Shown: piece by piece, positions 10,510 through 22,910 of the stretch
How positions within the stretch are numbered: the stretch's first letter is position 1
Layout: each line of letters starts with the position of its first letter
NCBI GenBank assembly: GCA_028386065.3
Contig: JAKUCV010001068.1
Span: 407,563 to 471,562 of the forward strand
DNA from: Turnera subulata
Taxonomy: Eukaryota; Streptophyta; Magnoliopsida; Malpighiales; Passifloraceae
Reading direction: 5' to 3'
DNA: 64,000 bases
Notes under the pieces: model-generated
Told to the model about the DNA's origin: nothing
What the model saw: the letters and a program-made list of their open reading frames with translations, nothing else
The model's database searches: none
Program-made: the position numbers and the translations under genes

Positions 10510-11145
10510 TCAGTTCGGGTGTATGGGTGAATGATCCGAACAGTATTGCCTCGGTTGGACTTCTACACTGATCTTTTCGCCTCCGCTGGTGCTCCTCATA
10601 TGCAGGAAGTCTTGGAAGCTGTTAATCCCTGGGTGACTGATGAGATGAGTGATTTTTTTTTCCACAGCCATACACGAAGGAAGAGGTTCTGATTGCTCTA
10701 AATTAGATGCATCCGTCTAAGGTTCCTGGCCCAGATGGTCTCCCTCCTCTTTTCTTTCAGACTTATTGGCCTCAGGTTGGGGATGTTGTATCTTAGGCTG
10801 TGCTTGCAGTTCTGAATGATGGTGTGTGTCCTTCCCCTTTCAATCATACCTTTGTCACTCTTATCCTAAATGTACAGAATCTTGAACTTTGTTCTCAATT
10901 TCGTCCGATTAGCTTATGCAATGTTATCTTTAGACTTATTACTAAAACCCTGGCTAATCGACTAAGGGAAATTATTGATTAGTTGATTGGCCTGGAGCAA
11001 ACTGCACTTATCCCAGGTAGGCTGATCACCGACAAAGCGCTCATTACCTTTGAAACGGTCCATTACATGAAGCGCAGATGTCAACGGCAGTGTGGCTTTA
11101 TGGGGTTGAAACTGGACATGAGCAAAGCATACGATAGGGTTGAGT
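10510..11145 (+). pseudogene. LINE reverse transcriptase, 5' part, split by an LTR element
   Basis: Translation gives an L1-type plant non-LTR reverse transcriptase: SKVPGPDGLPPLFFQTYW near 10715-10760, then FRPISLCNV, LANRLREIID, QTALIPGRLITD, and LKLDMSKAYDRVE at the right end. There is no endonuclease domain, so the copy is 5'-truncated. Several stops interrupt it (for example at 10699, 10793 and 10980). It breaks off at AYDRVE exactly where the LTR element begins and resumes at 19412 with the expected next residues EWLFL. Bases 11141-11145 (TGAGT) are the left TSD of that insertion. Confidence 0.85.
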
Positions 11146-14131
11146 TGAAACGCCCGTGTCCCAATTTATTAATATAAACCATAATTTAAATATGAAATGA
11201 CCAAATTGCCCTTATCATTCCCGGGACACCCGTATCCCAAATCATCCATTGAAGAATGTATAGCATGTGAAGTGACCAAAATGCCCTTCTCCCCGGGATA
11301 CAATATCAACAACAAAATCAATGAACATTTATACAACAAATTACACAACAACGAGTATGCAGCGGAAGACAAATACATAAACAAATATGAATGTAATGCA
11401 CCCTATGGATCCGACCCGAGGAGGAAAGCACCGCCACCTGCTGATATGCACCACTGCTCATCGAACAACTAACCTGTAAAAAGGTCTGTGAGGGGGTGAG
11501 ACCAACCACCGTCTCACCACAAACAAATAAACCAATAATAAATAATTACAAATCAACTACAAGTACACCGGCATCAGGCAACAGCAACCACAATGCACAA
11601 ACAAGTCACAATACACACACAAGTCATTATCAGACTACAGACCATCACTAATCATTACTTATTCTATTATCGTTGTTATTAGGTTTGAATATTTTATTAG
11701 GGCCCTCTACTGTGTGCGTCGAGCTCGGTCCCGTCTCATGAGACAACCAGGCATAAGCCCAAATAAATCAGGCACGAAGCCTAAACATATCCATAGAGAG
11801 AGAGAGAGAGAGACAGAGAGAAAGAGGGAGGTAGAAAGGGGGAGATAGAAAGAGGGAGGTAGAACCGGTCATAACAGACCCATATGCTAAACCGCATAAA
11901 ATCCCGAGGGATAACACTTTCCGCTCGAACCAACCGGTCAACAGCCCCACAGTAGAATTATTATAGTATTTTATTCTCAATTATCCTTTAAGAATTGTAC
12001 CATACGTTATTTCAAACATGGTTGTGTGGAATTAACCTCTTATACTCAAATCCGGGCCTCCAGCCCACAGTCCACCACACAAACCACAAAACCATTTATC
12101 ACGTTATTTAACACGCAAAAAAGTCATGCTCGACAGGCATATTAAATCACACTGGTACACAGTTCACATAATCATGCACACTGCATCAGAGGTATCATCA
12201 ATATATACAATTTACAATTAACAACATCAGCACATCAGACAAGCATGCATACAGCATTCAAGACCAACAATTAATACCACTTTATATACCAAGACAATTA
12301 ACCGAGCATTGTAGGCAGTATTGCATACAAAGGTTTATAAGTCCTCACCTGGGCCATATTAACTGCCTCGGAACCAAAGCCTTGTTCTGCTTCAACTCCC
12401 CTATATTTATTATAAAATACAACGCATAAGGTTCACATCAACTATGGTGAATGCATATGCTAATACAGTGACTATAACGATATGTCCTCTTTATTCCTTA
12501 AGCCCGATTAAAACAGGTCTTAGGTCTGAGCCCGTCCATTCCTACAGTCTTAGCCCAAAATTAAAAGTCCGCCTAAGCTTAGATATAAGGTTTTATCTGC
12601 CTATGGGCCCATATCCATAATAGTTACCGAGTTTAATTATCCATTGGGCCTAAAGCCCATTCCCACAATAGCCATTGGGCCTAAAGCCCATACACACTCC
12701 GCTTAACATTTATTGGGCCTAGACTGGGCCCGTTAACATAATCGTGACAAATTGAACTCTCGAGCCCAACCTTTTCGGCCTAACGGTTCTAAACGCGTCG
12801 GAAATGTATTCCGGTCGCGCACTCTCAACACGCAACTCCCGAATTCCACTAAAGTCCATTTATTACATAATGCACATATTAAATGCTTTTACACAACATG
12901 ACATGTACAAAAAAAGGAAACTTCGGTATACACGTCGCTCGGAATTACCGTGTAATGCCGGGGTACCTCGCCTCACCGGAACAGCACCTGAGCCTCGTCG
13001 GAAAATTCCCGAGCCTTGCCGGATTCCGGTCAGCCTCGCCGGAACAGTACACGTCTCGCCGGATTCCGGTCACCCTCACTGGAACAGCCATACGAGAAGT
13101 CGACAAACCACAGAAACTGCCCAAAAACGAACACCACACAACCGGATTTCAACTCCACAAACAACAAACACCAAGAATCAAAACGAACAGGGAAACGAAT
13201 GGAATAGTTAGATCCTTACTGGGGGGTTGAATCCTTACTCGGGAAACAAAACGCAAACAACAGCCCGGTCACCACCAGGAACTCGACCACCACACACACA
13301 TCCACTGTCCACCATCGTCCAGCCAGCAACCCGCACACACGACCAACAACCTCAAACAACATCTACTTTATCAACTCAACCTCCACAGATTACAAAAGTA
13401 ACGAATTGATGCATAAAGACAATCACCGGAAACTTACCGGGAAAACCGAACCTCCCTAACCGGAACTGGATCTGCCAAAACATGTTGAAGGCAGCGAACC
13501 CGAGCCTACATTCACTGCCAAGCACAAACTCGAAACAACCACACACAGCCTCACACCCGACCACGGTCGACCCGCCATCAAAAGCCACTCGTAGCACCAC
13601 ACATCAGACCCGACAACTAGAGCAGACCCGACTCCACCGTCCGCCATTAACACGATTAGACCCGTCACCGGACACAAAAACCCACCCATCAACGACCAAA
13701 CAAAAAGAAGAGGACAAGAGGGAAGAGAAAGAGGCAGCCGAGAACTCACCCGACTAGATAAGGGCGGCGGCGCGAAGGAACAGGTTGCAGCCACACCCCA
13801 GTCGAACTCGCTCAACCTCCTTCCTTCGACTTTTGTAGGTGGACGGCAACGATAGGCACGAACGGCGGCGCACGGACGGCAACAACGGCTCTTCAACGCC
13901 TCCTCACAGAGGTCGAGACAGGACTCCACTGCGTGTCTTACCAGAGGCCCGATCCTCCTTCCATTTGACGCGCCGACGACAGCATCTCGTCCGGCAGCTG
14001 CGGTTGTAAATGAGAAGGAAGAGAAAAGAGGAAGGAGAGAAAGGGAAGAAGGCCAGCCGAACTCGGAAGTGAGAGAGAAGAAAAGAGAAGAATTCATACC
14101 TAGGGAAACCCTAGGGTTCGGCCCTGCACAC

Positions 14132-14147
14132 AAAACGGCGTCGTTTT
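14132..14147. promoter_or_regulatory. Imperfect copy of the AAAACGACGTCGTTTT palindrome
   Basis: Reads AAAACGGCGTCGTTTT, one substitution away from the perfect palindrome in the other LTR (19042-19065). GACGTC is a known bZIP-binding core; that role here is inferred. Confidence 0.5.
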
Positions 14148-14343
14148 GTGTTTTTTTTTCCTAACTCCTCAGGTCAACAGGTCTAACCAGGCTGGTCAAC
14201 ACACGAGCCATGCTTGTGCTTTATGTTATGAGCTCCCTAAAACGACGTAGTTTAGGTCAAAACTACACCAGTAGATGTGTTTTATACATTAACTCAAATA
14301 AAATTAAATTTTAATCTTGAGATAATGATTAACTTCCTCATAG

Positions 14344-14367
14344 AAAAATAATAATAATAATAATAAC

Positions 14368-14413
<46 letters not shown>

Positions 14414-14428
14414 GTAATAATAATAATA
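14344..14428. repeat. (AAT)n microsatellite
   Basis: About 28 mostly perfect AAT units. The matching site in the other LTR (19268-19283) has only about five, showing expansion after insertion. It generates a spurious poly-Leu frame on minus. Confidence 0.95.
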
Positions 14429-14557
14429 TTACCAAGCAAATACAAATATTTCCTTGACCATAAATACCCGAAAATTCTGCAAGGGTAAAATTGGAAATCA
14501 ATTTCCAAAATTTGAAAATTCCATAAAAATTAATTATCGAAAAATCGGGGCGTTACA

Positions 14558-14590
14558 GTTCTACCCCACTTAACAAAATTTCGTCCTCGA
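14558..14590 (-). other. Polypurine tract of the non-autonomous element
   Basis: On minus the internal region ends TTCGAGGACGAAATTTTG followed by TTAAGTGGGGTAGAAC directly against the LTR start TGTAACG. This is the usual form of the 3' end of chromovirus (Tekay/Del) elements and suggests descent from such a parent. Confidence 0.75.
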
Positions 14591-16070
14591 AATTTACATA
14601 ATAAGTCAAGCAACCAAGTGCTTAACTGACACAAACAAAGAATTATCTGGTATCAAAGTACCGTCGGCCAAAACTACCAAGTAGAACCATCATGACCATC
14701 AATAACATTTCCAAGCAAGAACTCCGAAATACCAAGTCAAACATCGACTTAGCCAAACATGATCGAAAGCATAAGATCGAAGCACTAATCCAAGATTGTA
14801 TTTCCAATGATCATCACCATTGATAATACTAGAATCCATAAATAATTTCATTTATCAATACTCAACTAAATATATCCAAATCTTTTAATCCACTAAGCAT
14901 ATCCTCAGATAACAGAATCCCAATTTGTTACTTAAGTAACATGATCATCACCCCCATTGTGAATTCCTCAAGACCAACACTCCATAACATATATTTCATG
15001 TTCTGAACCTCAAAGTAATTCCTCTATCATGCACCAATTCAGCCAAAATCATATATATCCCGGATCATACCTTAGATTCTAGAAACCACTCATTACCCAG
15101 ATATCATAACTATAATTCCAAAACTCAAATTCCTCAAGACTCAAACATCCTTCCATAATTCATACTCTTAAATCTATTCCTCCAAGCCATACTATCATGA
15201 ACATCAAAGTTTCTTCGTCAAAGAACTTAAAACATCACTATATCTCACATCAGATCATTAGCTAGCTAGCATTTGTTTTGCAATTCCCGAGATCACCTCA
15301 ACATCAAACCTCAATGTAAACATACTTCCGACATCCTCATCCAGCACACGAACTATAACTTCAGCCAACATTCATGATCAAAACCTTCTTATCACAATCA
15401 CCATTGATACCCCAAAACTCACAAGATTAATTCCCTCAAGTATCTTTAAGATATAATTTCCCAAACATATCATTAGATCATCCTCAAATTAATTCAAGAA
15501 GTCATCTCGAACTCCGAACAGGATTTAATCCATATAACAAATCACAAGTAAATTCAAATCCTTGAGCTCAGCAAATCAGACCACAAATAATATGATCACC
15601 AAGATTACAAGAATCCTATCCACAAGTATCACATCAGATCATCTTTTGATAGACATAAACTCCAAAACAAAACCGATGGTTCTTACTTGTATTGGCCAGT
15701 TCCATTTCAAGAACTATCAAACATGTTACCGTAGGGAAACCCCTTCCAACAACAATATAGGAAAAGCAGCAACGGTGTACCCATACCGACACAAAAGCGT
15801 AAGTAAAGAATCGAGAGTCTACACCGACTCCGATAAAGCAGTGAAATCCAAAAAATAAGCCTTACAACAGCCTAAGCTGTAAGGATAAACATATCATTTC
15901 AACAACAATTCCAAATCACTCCGACCCTCAGCAGGTGCGTGTCCTCCACCGGATCCAAAGTACGACTCACTATATGAATGCATTTGACAAATGCAACAAC
16001 CGACTCAAACATGAGCAGATTTATGCACATAAGTGAAAAACACGTATCCAAACATCCCAAAGGATCTACA
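14591..16070 (-). other. Non-coding internal region of the non-autonomous element
   Basis: About 1.5 kb, A+T-rich and C-rich on plus, without recognisable protein domains in any frame. Numerous 'aactc', 'catca' and 'ccaaa' patches give loose internal similarity but no clear tandem array. Confidence 0.6.
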
Positions 16071-16087
16071 GCCTGCTCCGCTACCAA
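16071..16087 (-). other. PBS of the non-autonomous element (TGGTAGCGGAGC)
   Basis: On minus the LTR end GGGCGTTTCA is followed by GT then TGGTAGCGGAGCAGGC. It resembles, but is not, the standard initiator-Met PBS TGGTATCAGAGC. Confidence 0.75.
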
Positions 16088-16088
16088 C

Positions 16089-16737
16089 TGAAACGCCCGT
16101 GTCCCAATTTAGTAATATAAACTATAATTTAAATATGAAATGACCAAATTGCCCTTATCATTCCCGGGACACCCGTATCCCAAATCATCCATTGAAGAAT
16201 GTATAGCATGTGAACTGACCAAAATGCTCTTCTCCCCTGGATACAATATCAACAACAAAATCAATGAACATTTATACAACAAATTACACAACAACGAGTA
16301 TGCAGCGGAAGACAAATACATAAACAAATATGAATGTAATGCACCCTATGGATCCGACCCGAGGAGGAAAGCACCGCCACCTGCTGATATGCACCACTGC
16401 TCATCGAACAGCTAACCTGTAAAAAGGTCTGTGAGGGGGTGAGACCAACCACTGTCTCACCGCAAACAAATAAACCAATAATATACAATTACAAATCAAC
16501 TACAAGTACACTGGCATCAGGCAACAACAACCACAATGCACAAACAAGTCACAATACACACACAAGTCATTATCAGACTACAGACCATCACTAATCATTA
16601 CCTATTCTATTATCGTTGTTATTAGGTTTGAATATTTTATTAGGGCCCTCTACTGTGTGCGTCGAGCTCGGTCCCGTCTCATGAGACAACCAGGCATAAG
16701 CCCAAATAAATCAGGCACGAAGCCCAAACATATCCAT

Positions 16738-16773
<36 letters not shown>

Positions 16774-19411
16774 AGGGAGGTAGAAAGGGGGAGATAGAAA
16801 GAGGGAGGTAGAACCGGTCATAACAGACCCATATGCTAAACCGCATAAAATCCCGAGGGGTAACACTTCCCGCTCGAACCAACCGGTCAACAGCCCCACA
16901 GTAGAATTATTATAGTATTTTATTCTCAATTATCCTTTAAGAATTGTACCTTACGTTATTTCAAACATGGTTGTGTGGAATTAACCTCTTATACTCAAAT
17001 CCGGGCCTCCAGCCCACAGTCCACCTCACAAACCACAAAACCATTTATCACGTTATTTAACACGCAAAACAAGTCATGCTCGACAGGCATATTAAATCAC
17101 ACTGGTACACAGTTCACATAATCTTGCACACTGCATCAGAGATATCATCAATATATACAATTTATAATTAACAACATCAGCACATCAGACAAGCATGCAT
17201 ACAGCATTCAAGACCAACAATTAATACCACTTTATATACCAAGACAATTAACCGAGCATTGTAGGCAGTAATGGATACAAAGGTTTATAAGTCCTCACCT
17301 GGGCCATATTAACTGCCTCGGAACCGAAACCTTGTTCTGCTTCAACTCCCCTATATTTATTAGAAAATACAACGCATAAGGTTCACATCAACTATGGTGA
17401 ATGCATATGCTAATACAGTGACTATAACGATATGTCCTCTTTATTCCTTAAGCCCGATTAAAACAGGTCTTAGGTCTGAGCCCGTCCATTCCTACAGTCT
17501 TAGCCCAAAATTAAAAGTCCGCATAAGCTTAGATATAAGGTTTTATCTGCCTTTGGGCCTAAGGCCCATATCCATAATAGTTACCGAGTTTAATTATCCA
17601 TTGGGCCTAAAGCCCATTCCCACAATAGCCATTGGGCCTAAAGCCATACACACTCCACTTAACATTTATTGGGCCTAGACTGGGCCTGTTAACATAATCG
17701 TGACAAATTGAACTCCCGAGCCCAACCTTTTCGGCCTAACGGTTCTAAATGCGTCGGAAATGTATTCCGGCCGCGCACTCTCAACACGCAACTCCCGAAT
17801 TCCACTAAAGTCCATTTATTACATAATGCACATATTAAATGCTTTTACACAACATGACATGTACAAAAAAAAGAAAACTTCGGTATACACGTCGCTCGGA
17901 ATTACCGTGTAATGCCGGGGTACATCGCCTCGCCGGATTCCGGTCAGCCTTGCCTGAACAGTACACGTCTCGCCGGATTCCGGTCACCCTCACCGGAATA
18001 GCCACACGAAAATTCGACAAACCACAGAAACTGCCCAAAAACGAACACCACACAACCGGCTTTCAACTCCACAAACAACAATCGCCAAGAATCAAAACGA
18101 ACAGGGAAACGAATGGAATAGTTAGATCCTTACCGGGGGATTGAATCCTTACTCGGGAAACAAAACGCAAACAACAGCCCGGTCACCACCAGGAACTCGA
18201 CCACCACACACACATCCGCTGTCCACCATCGTCCAGCCAGCAACCCGCACACACGACCAACAACCTCAAACAACATCTACTTTATCAACTCAACCTCCAC
18301 AGATTACAAAAGTAACGAATTGATGCATAAAGATAATCTCCGAAAACTTACCGGAAAAACCGAACCTCCCTAACCGGAACTGGATCTGCCAAAACATGTT
18401 GAAGGTAGCAAACCCGAGCCTACATTCACTGCCAAGCACAAACTCGAAACAACCACACACAGCCTCACACCCGACCACGGTCGATCCGCCACCAAAAGCC
18501 ACTCGCAGCACCACACATCAGACCCGACAACTAGAGCAGACCCGACTCCACCGTCCGCCATTAACACGATTAGACCCGTCACCGGACACAAAAACCCACC
18601 CATCAACAACCAAACAAAAAGAAGAGGACAGGAGGGAAGAGAAAGAGGCAGCCGAGAACTCACCCGACTAGATAAGGGCGGCGGCGCGAAGGAACAGGTT
18701 GCAGCCACACCCTAGTCGAACTCGCTCTACCTCCTTCCTTCGACTTCTGTAGGTGGACGACGACGATAGGCACGAACGACGGCGCACGGACGGCAACAAC
18801 GGCTCTTCAACGCCTCCTCACAGAGGTCGAGACAGGACTCCACTGCGTGTCTTACCAGAGGCCCGATCCTCCTTCCATTTGACGCGCCGACGACAGCATC
18901 TCATCCGGCAGCTGCGGTTGTAAACGAGAAGGAAGAGAAAAGAGGAAGGAGAGAAAGGGAAGAAGGCCAGCCGAACTCGGAAGTGAGAGAGAAGAAAAGA
19001 GAAGAATTTATACCTAGGGAAACCCTAGGGTTTGGCCCTGCACACAAAACGACGTCGTTTTGTGTTTTTTTTTTCCTAACTCCTCAGGTCAACAGGTCTA
19101 ACCAGGCTGGTCAACACACGAGCCATGCTTGTGCTTTATGTTATGAGCTCCCTAAAACGACGTAGTTTAGGTCAAAACTACACCAGTACATGTGTTTTAT
19201 ACTTTAACTCAAATAAAATTAAATTTTAATCTTGAGATAATGATTAACTTCCTCATAGAAAAAAAAAATAATAATAATAATATTACCAAGCAAATACAAA
19301 TATTTCCTTGACCATAAATACCCGAAAATTCTGCAAGGGTAAAATTGGAAATCAATTTCCAAAATTTGAAAATTCCATAAAAATTAATTATCGAAAAATC
19401 GGGGCGTTACA
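16089..19411 (-). repeat. 5' LTR of the non-autonomous element (3323 bp)
   Basis: Direct repeat of 11146-14557. It ends on plus with GGGGCGTTACA at 19411 followed by the TSD TGAGT. The GA repeat (16739-16762) is slightly longer here and the AAT tract shorter than in the other LTR. Confidence 0.9.
19042..19065. promoter_or_regulatory. Perfect 24-bp palindrome centred on GACGTC in the LTR
   Basis: The core AAAACGACGTCGTTTT is extended by ACAC on the left and GTGT on the right, giving 12 perfect base pairs with no loop. The related LTR at 59596 has the same core with AGAC/GTCT arms. A nearby GTAGTTT/AAACTAC hairpin on minus (19156-19182) is also shared. Confidence 0.65.
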
Positions 19412-21560
19412 TGAGTGGCTGTTTTTGTAGAGTATTTTAGCCCGGATTGGTTTCCCTAGTCGTTTGGTGGACATAGTGATGAAGTGTGTGACCACAGCCT
19501 TCTATTCTTTCCTAGTCAAAGGTGTTCCTCATCTTACTATTATACCTCATCGTGGTCTACGGCAAGGGGAACCTCTTTTCCCTTACCTAATTCTCTTCAG
19601 TGCTGAGGGAATGTCTACCCTAATCTGTAAGGAGGTTCATGCTAATAATCTGCATGGTATTCGATTATGTCAGACGACTCCCCAAGTGTCTCATTTATTC
19701 TTTGCCGATGACAATATCCTCTTTGCTCGTGTGAATCGGCATGAAGCAGGTGCAATTTTTTCTATTCTACAACGGTATGAAGCTGCCTCTGGTCAACAGA
19801 TTAACCTAGACAAGTCCGAAGTGTTCTTCAGCCGAAATGTTCCTAATGAGTTCCAATCTAGTATCCAAAGAGATCTCGAAGTTAAGGCAGTTGACACTTT
19901 GTAAAGTACTTAAGCCTTCTAGCGGTGGTAGACAAATCTAATAAGTTAATCTTTTCAGGTATCATTTACAAAGTCACCAAGAAGATGGGCTAGTGGAAAG
20001 AGCAGTTACTTACTGATGCAGGTCGAGAATTTTTTTTATTAAATCAGTGGCATAGTCTATTCCGAATTATTTGATGAGTTGCTTCCGATTACCTGCTAAT
20101 ATTTGTTCGCAACTTGAATCTTTGGTTAGACAATTTTGGTGGAGGCAAAGAGATGGGAAGAGAAAAATACACTGGTTGGCCTGGGAGAAATTGTGTAACA
20201 CAAAGGCTGTTGGAGGGATGTGATTCAGAATCTTTGAGGCCACAAATCTAGCTTTCCTTGCTAAACAGGGTTCGCAATTGATGCAAAACGAATCCAGTTT
20301 ATTGGCAAGAATCCTGAAAGCCTATTATTTTGCTCGTACTGAATTTATGGAGGCCTGTATTGGGTTCCAACCCAGCTTTACTTGGAGGAGTATCCTTAGT
20401 GCCAGATCACTTCTGGATCAAGGTCTTCATGTTCCACTTTTATATGGGGCTCGAATTGGTTTCCACGAGACCGCGATGGGCGCGTTCGCTCTCCTATGAG
20501 GCATCTTGAGCCTACCTCTATGGTTTCGGACCTTATCGACCCGCTTTCAGTAGACTGGGATAGACCACTGATTAGCACAGTCTTTATTCCCAAAGAAGAT
20601 GAACTTATAAAGAGTATTCCTCTTACGAGAGAGCCTCTACCAGATTGTTTTAGTTGGGCGTATTATGAGTCTGGTATATATATTGTCAAGACTGGATACA
20701 CAGCGGCACTTCGTCTCAATTATCCAACCATTTCAAACCGAGAAAGTTCATTCCCAGTCCATCACAAATCATGGTGGTGGAAAACCGTGGTCTATTGGTA
20801 TCCTACCTAAGATCCGTTCATTTGCATGGCGACTATGTACCAACATTCTTCCGGTCAGGTTTTATCTAGTTCATAAATATGTCCCCATTGATCCCATATG
20901 CCCGCATTGCCAAGCATTTCCTGAGTCTACAGTGCATTTGTTTTTTGAATGCCCTTGGGCTAAGTCGGTGTGGCAGACTTGGTCTGCAAATGGCTGGGTA
21001 CCTTCAAACTAGCCTTCCTGTGTGGATACATTGGAGGTTGCTGCTGCACAGGAAGGATAGGATCGCGCTGCTGAAACGATCATGGTCATGTGGTACCTGT
21101 GGCGAGCCCGTAACAAACTTATTTTCCAATCCCTCACCAGTTCACCAATCTTGATTGTGCAGGAAGCGCCTCAACGCAGTGGTCAGCCACCTACCCAGTG
21201 GTCTTGCCCTCCTGAAGGTTATCATATGGTTAACACGGACATGTCCTCCCTCAGCCCCCCATGGTATAGGACTTGGTGCAGTGCTTCGGAACTGTGATGG
21301 ACAGGTTGTTGCCCTTAAATCCCACTTTTCTACCCTTGACATATGCTATTCGTAATGGTGAGGCTTTGGCGGCGAGGATGGTGGTTCTGCTTGCTCGTGA
21401 ATTTCAGGTGGATAAGCTAGTCCTAGCGTTTGATAACTTATCATTCATCCAAGCATTACAACTAGGTGCTTTCTACCCCTCTCCCTTTGGTCGTTTGATA
21501 CGTGATATTTTACTTTTAGTTCATCTATTTTCTACTTTTGCTCCTTTTTATATTGGGTTA
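19412..21560 (+). pseudogene. LINE, 3' part: RT, zf-RVT and RNase H domains
   Basis: It continues the LINE broken at 11145. RT motifs include HRGLRQGEPLFPYLILFSAEG (19549-19609, in pieces) and the catalytic LFFADDNILF (~19693-19722). The thumb/connection region follows (TWRSILSARSLLDQG at 20370-20420). A zf-RVT region comes next (KIRSFAWRLCTNILP, then CPHCQ...HLFFECPWAKSVW, 20810-20980). A C-terminal RNase H has NTD (~21230), EALAAR (~21360) and FDNLSFIQAL (~21430-21460), matching its acidic catalytic positions. Several frameshifts and stops separate the pieces, so it is inactive. No poly(A) tail is evident; an unrelated repeat begins near 21565. Confidence 0.85.
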
Positions 21561-21564
21561 ATGG

Positions 21565-21709
21565 TATATTTGGTACCTCTACTAGTTCAAATTCGTCAAT
21601 TGTATACCCCGATTATTTTTTCCGTCAATTATGTACCCGAACTTTGTGATTTTGTGTCAATCATATACCTCGGGCAGCACTTTGATGATGTGGCATGCTG
21701 CCCGTTAAT
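21565..21709. mobile_element. Terminal fragment of an unclassified DNA transposon
   Basis: It has repeated 'cgtcaattgtataccc / cgtcaattatgtacccgaactttg / gtcaatcatatacc' units very like the sequence at 32536-32640. The repeated, subterminal style suggests a DNA-element end. It is cut by the LTR at 21710 and no partner end was found. Confidence 0.4.
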
Positions 21710-22880
21710 TGTAACAGCCCGGGTAAATTTTATATATTTACCAGGACTGTAAAAGGCTTTGTACATTAATTTACCGAATCAAAATAATCTTGGATAATTA
21801 TTTCAAGGTAAATTATACATCAGAATCCAAAACCGAGCCATGCCCCACGATCTAGATTTTTCTACGGATTTTACGGACCAGAGTCGGTATTTTTTGGGTC
21901 CAGGAAACTTAAGAAAAGTCGGGTTTAACCTTAAAAGAACGAACCAGAAATAAAGCAAAGTGGGTATTTTAGTTATTTGCTGGTCCGGACAATAGACGCT
22001 TAAATGTGTAGGACACGCCTACACCAAATTTTCTTCCGTCCACACTGCCGCCTGCAAAATCTTCTCCTTCACCTACAAGCTTACTTGATATTTTCTTGTT
22101 CTTCATAGGTAAGGAAAAATGCTTCTTTATTACACCTTACCTATCACCGCCTATAAAAAGGCTACCTGCCTTCTCTGCTCTTCACCAAAAAAAACCCAGT
22201 AACCCAGATTTCCTTCCTGCTTCATTTCTTCTGCAACCAAGTTCTACCTAACTGCTTCCTTACAAATTAATACAAATACTACAAAGAAAAAAAAAAGAAA
22301 GAAAAAGAAAAAAGAAACACACCAATACCACACTGCCACATCACCCCTCTCATCTCTTCTTCCTCATCTTTTCTTTTCCTTCATTCGCGCACGACCCGAC
22401 ACCATCTCGCGATCGACCACCGCCTGCAACCTGCAACCTCACCATCATAGCGCGCCGTCTTCTCCACCTCCTTGTTGCCGCCTGTCGCCGACGCACTCCA
22501 CGAGCCGCTGCACATCGCTGTCGCCGGACCAAGTAGCAGGAAGCTCGGGTCGCGCGACACCATCTGCAGCAGCGACGCTGCCGTCTCCTTCTTCTTCCTC
22601 ATGGCCTCTGCAGATCGTCGTCCTCGCGTCACCGCCCTCGCCTTCGCCTGCTCCTGCTCGCGCCGCCGCCGTCAACCCACACAGGTGAGCAACCCGTTTG
22701 TGACTGGGTTTGACCCATTTGCATAGGGGACGACCCGGATCCGCGATGGGTCTAACCATGGGCTGGGTCGGGCCTGGCTTGGGTGTCTTGGATCTGGACA
22801 CCTAGGCTTGGGCTGAACCTGATGGACTCATAGCCTTGGACTTGGGCTTGAACTATTTGGCCCAATTAATTTAACTAAAT

Positions 22881-22910
22881 ACAAGAAATCGATATATATA
22901 TATATATATA
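22881..22910. repeat. (TA)n microsatellite within the LTR
   Basis: A short run of TA units in the AT-rich core of the LTR. Confidence 0.7.

Larger units (their letters stand above)
11146..14557 (-). repeat. 3' LTR of the non-autonomous element (3412 bp)
   Basis: Direct repeat of 16089-19411 with short indels. This copy has a much longer AAT microsatellite (14344-14428) and an extra ~36 bp of CCGG-rich repeats near 12970. Its central palindrome (14132-14147) carries one mismatch. Shared blocks include a GA repeat with 'gagggaggtagaa' units (11790-11860), the 'gtcgagctcggtcccgtctc' block (11718-11737) and repeated 'ttgggcctaaagccca' segments (12640-12720). Confidence 0.9.
11146..19411 (-). mobile_element. 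Complete non-autonomous LTR retrotransposon (8.27 kb), TSD TGAGT
   Basis: Two direct LTRs (11146-14557 and 16089-19411) bracket a 1531-bp internal region. Perfect TSDs TGAGT lie at 11141-11145 and 19412-19416. On minus the LTR runs TGTAACGCCCCGATT ... ACGGGCGTTTCA. The internal part has a PBS next to the 5' LTR (16071-16087) and a polypurine tract next to the 3' LTR (14558-14590), but no gag, protease, RT or integrase. This is a large non-autonomous (LARD-like) element that would depend on a partner. A likely relative with gag is at 59596-63619, whose LTR shares many blocks. LTR copies differ by few substitutions plus indels, so the insertion is fairly young. Confidence 0.92.

Noticed and set aside
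13227..13757. Thr/Pro-rich frames repeated at 18141-18671, and the overlapping minus frame 13456-14133
   Set aside because: They are duplicated only because both are LTR copies; no domain or start support, and lengths differ between copies.
14304..14501. Poly-leucine minus frame
   Set aside because: It is the AAT microsatellite read through on minus.
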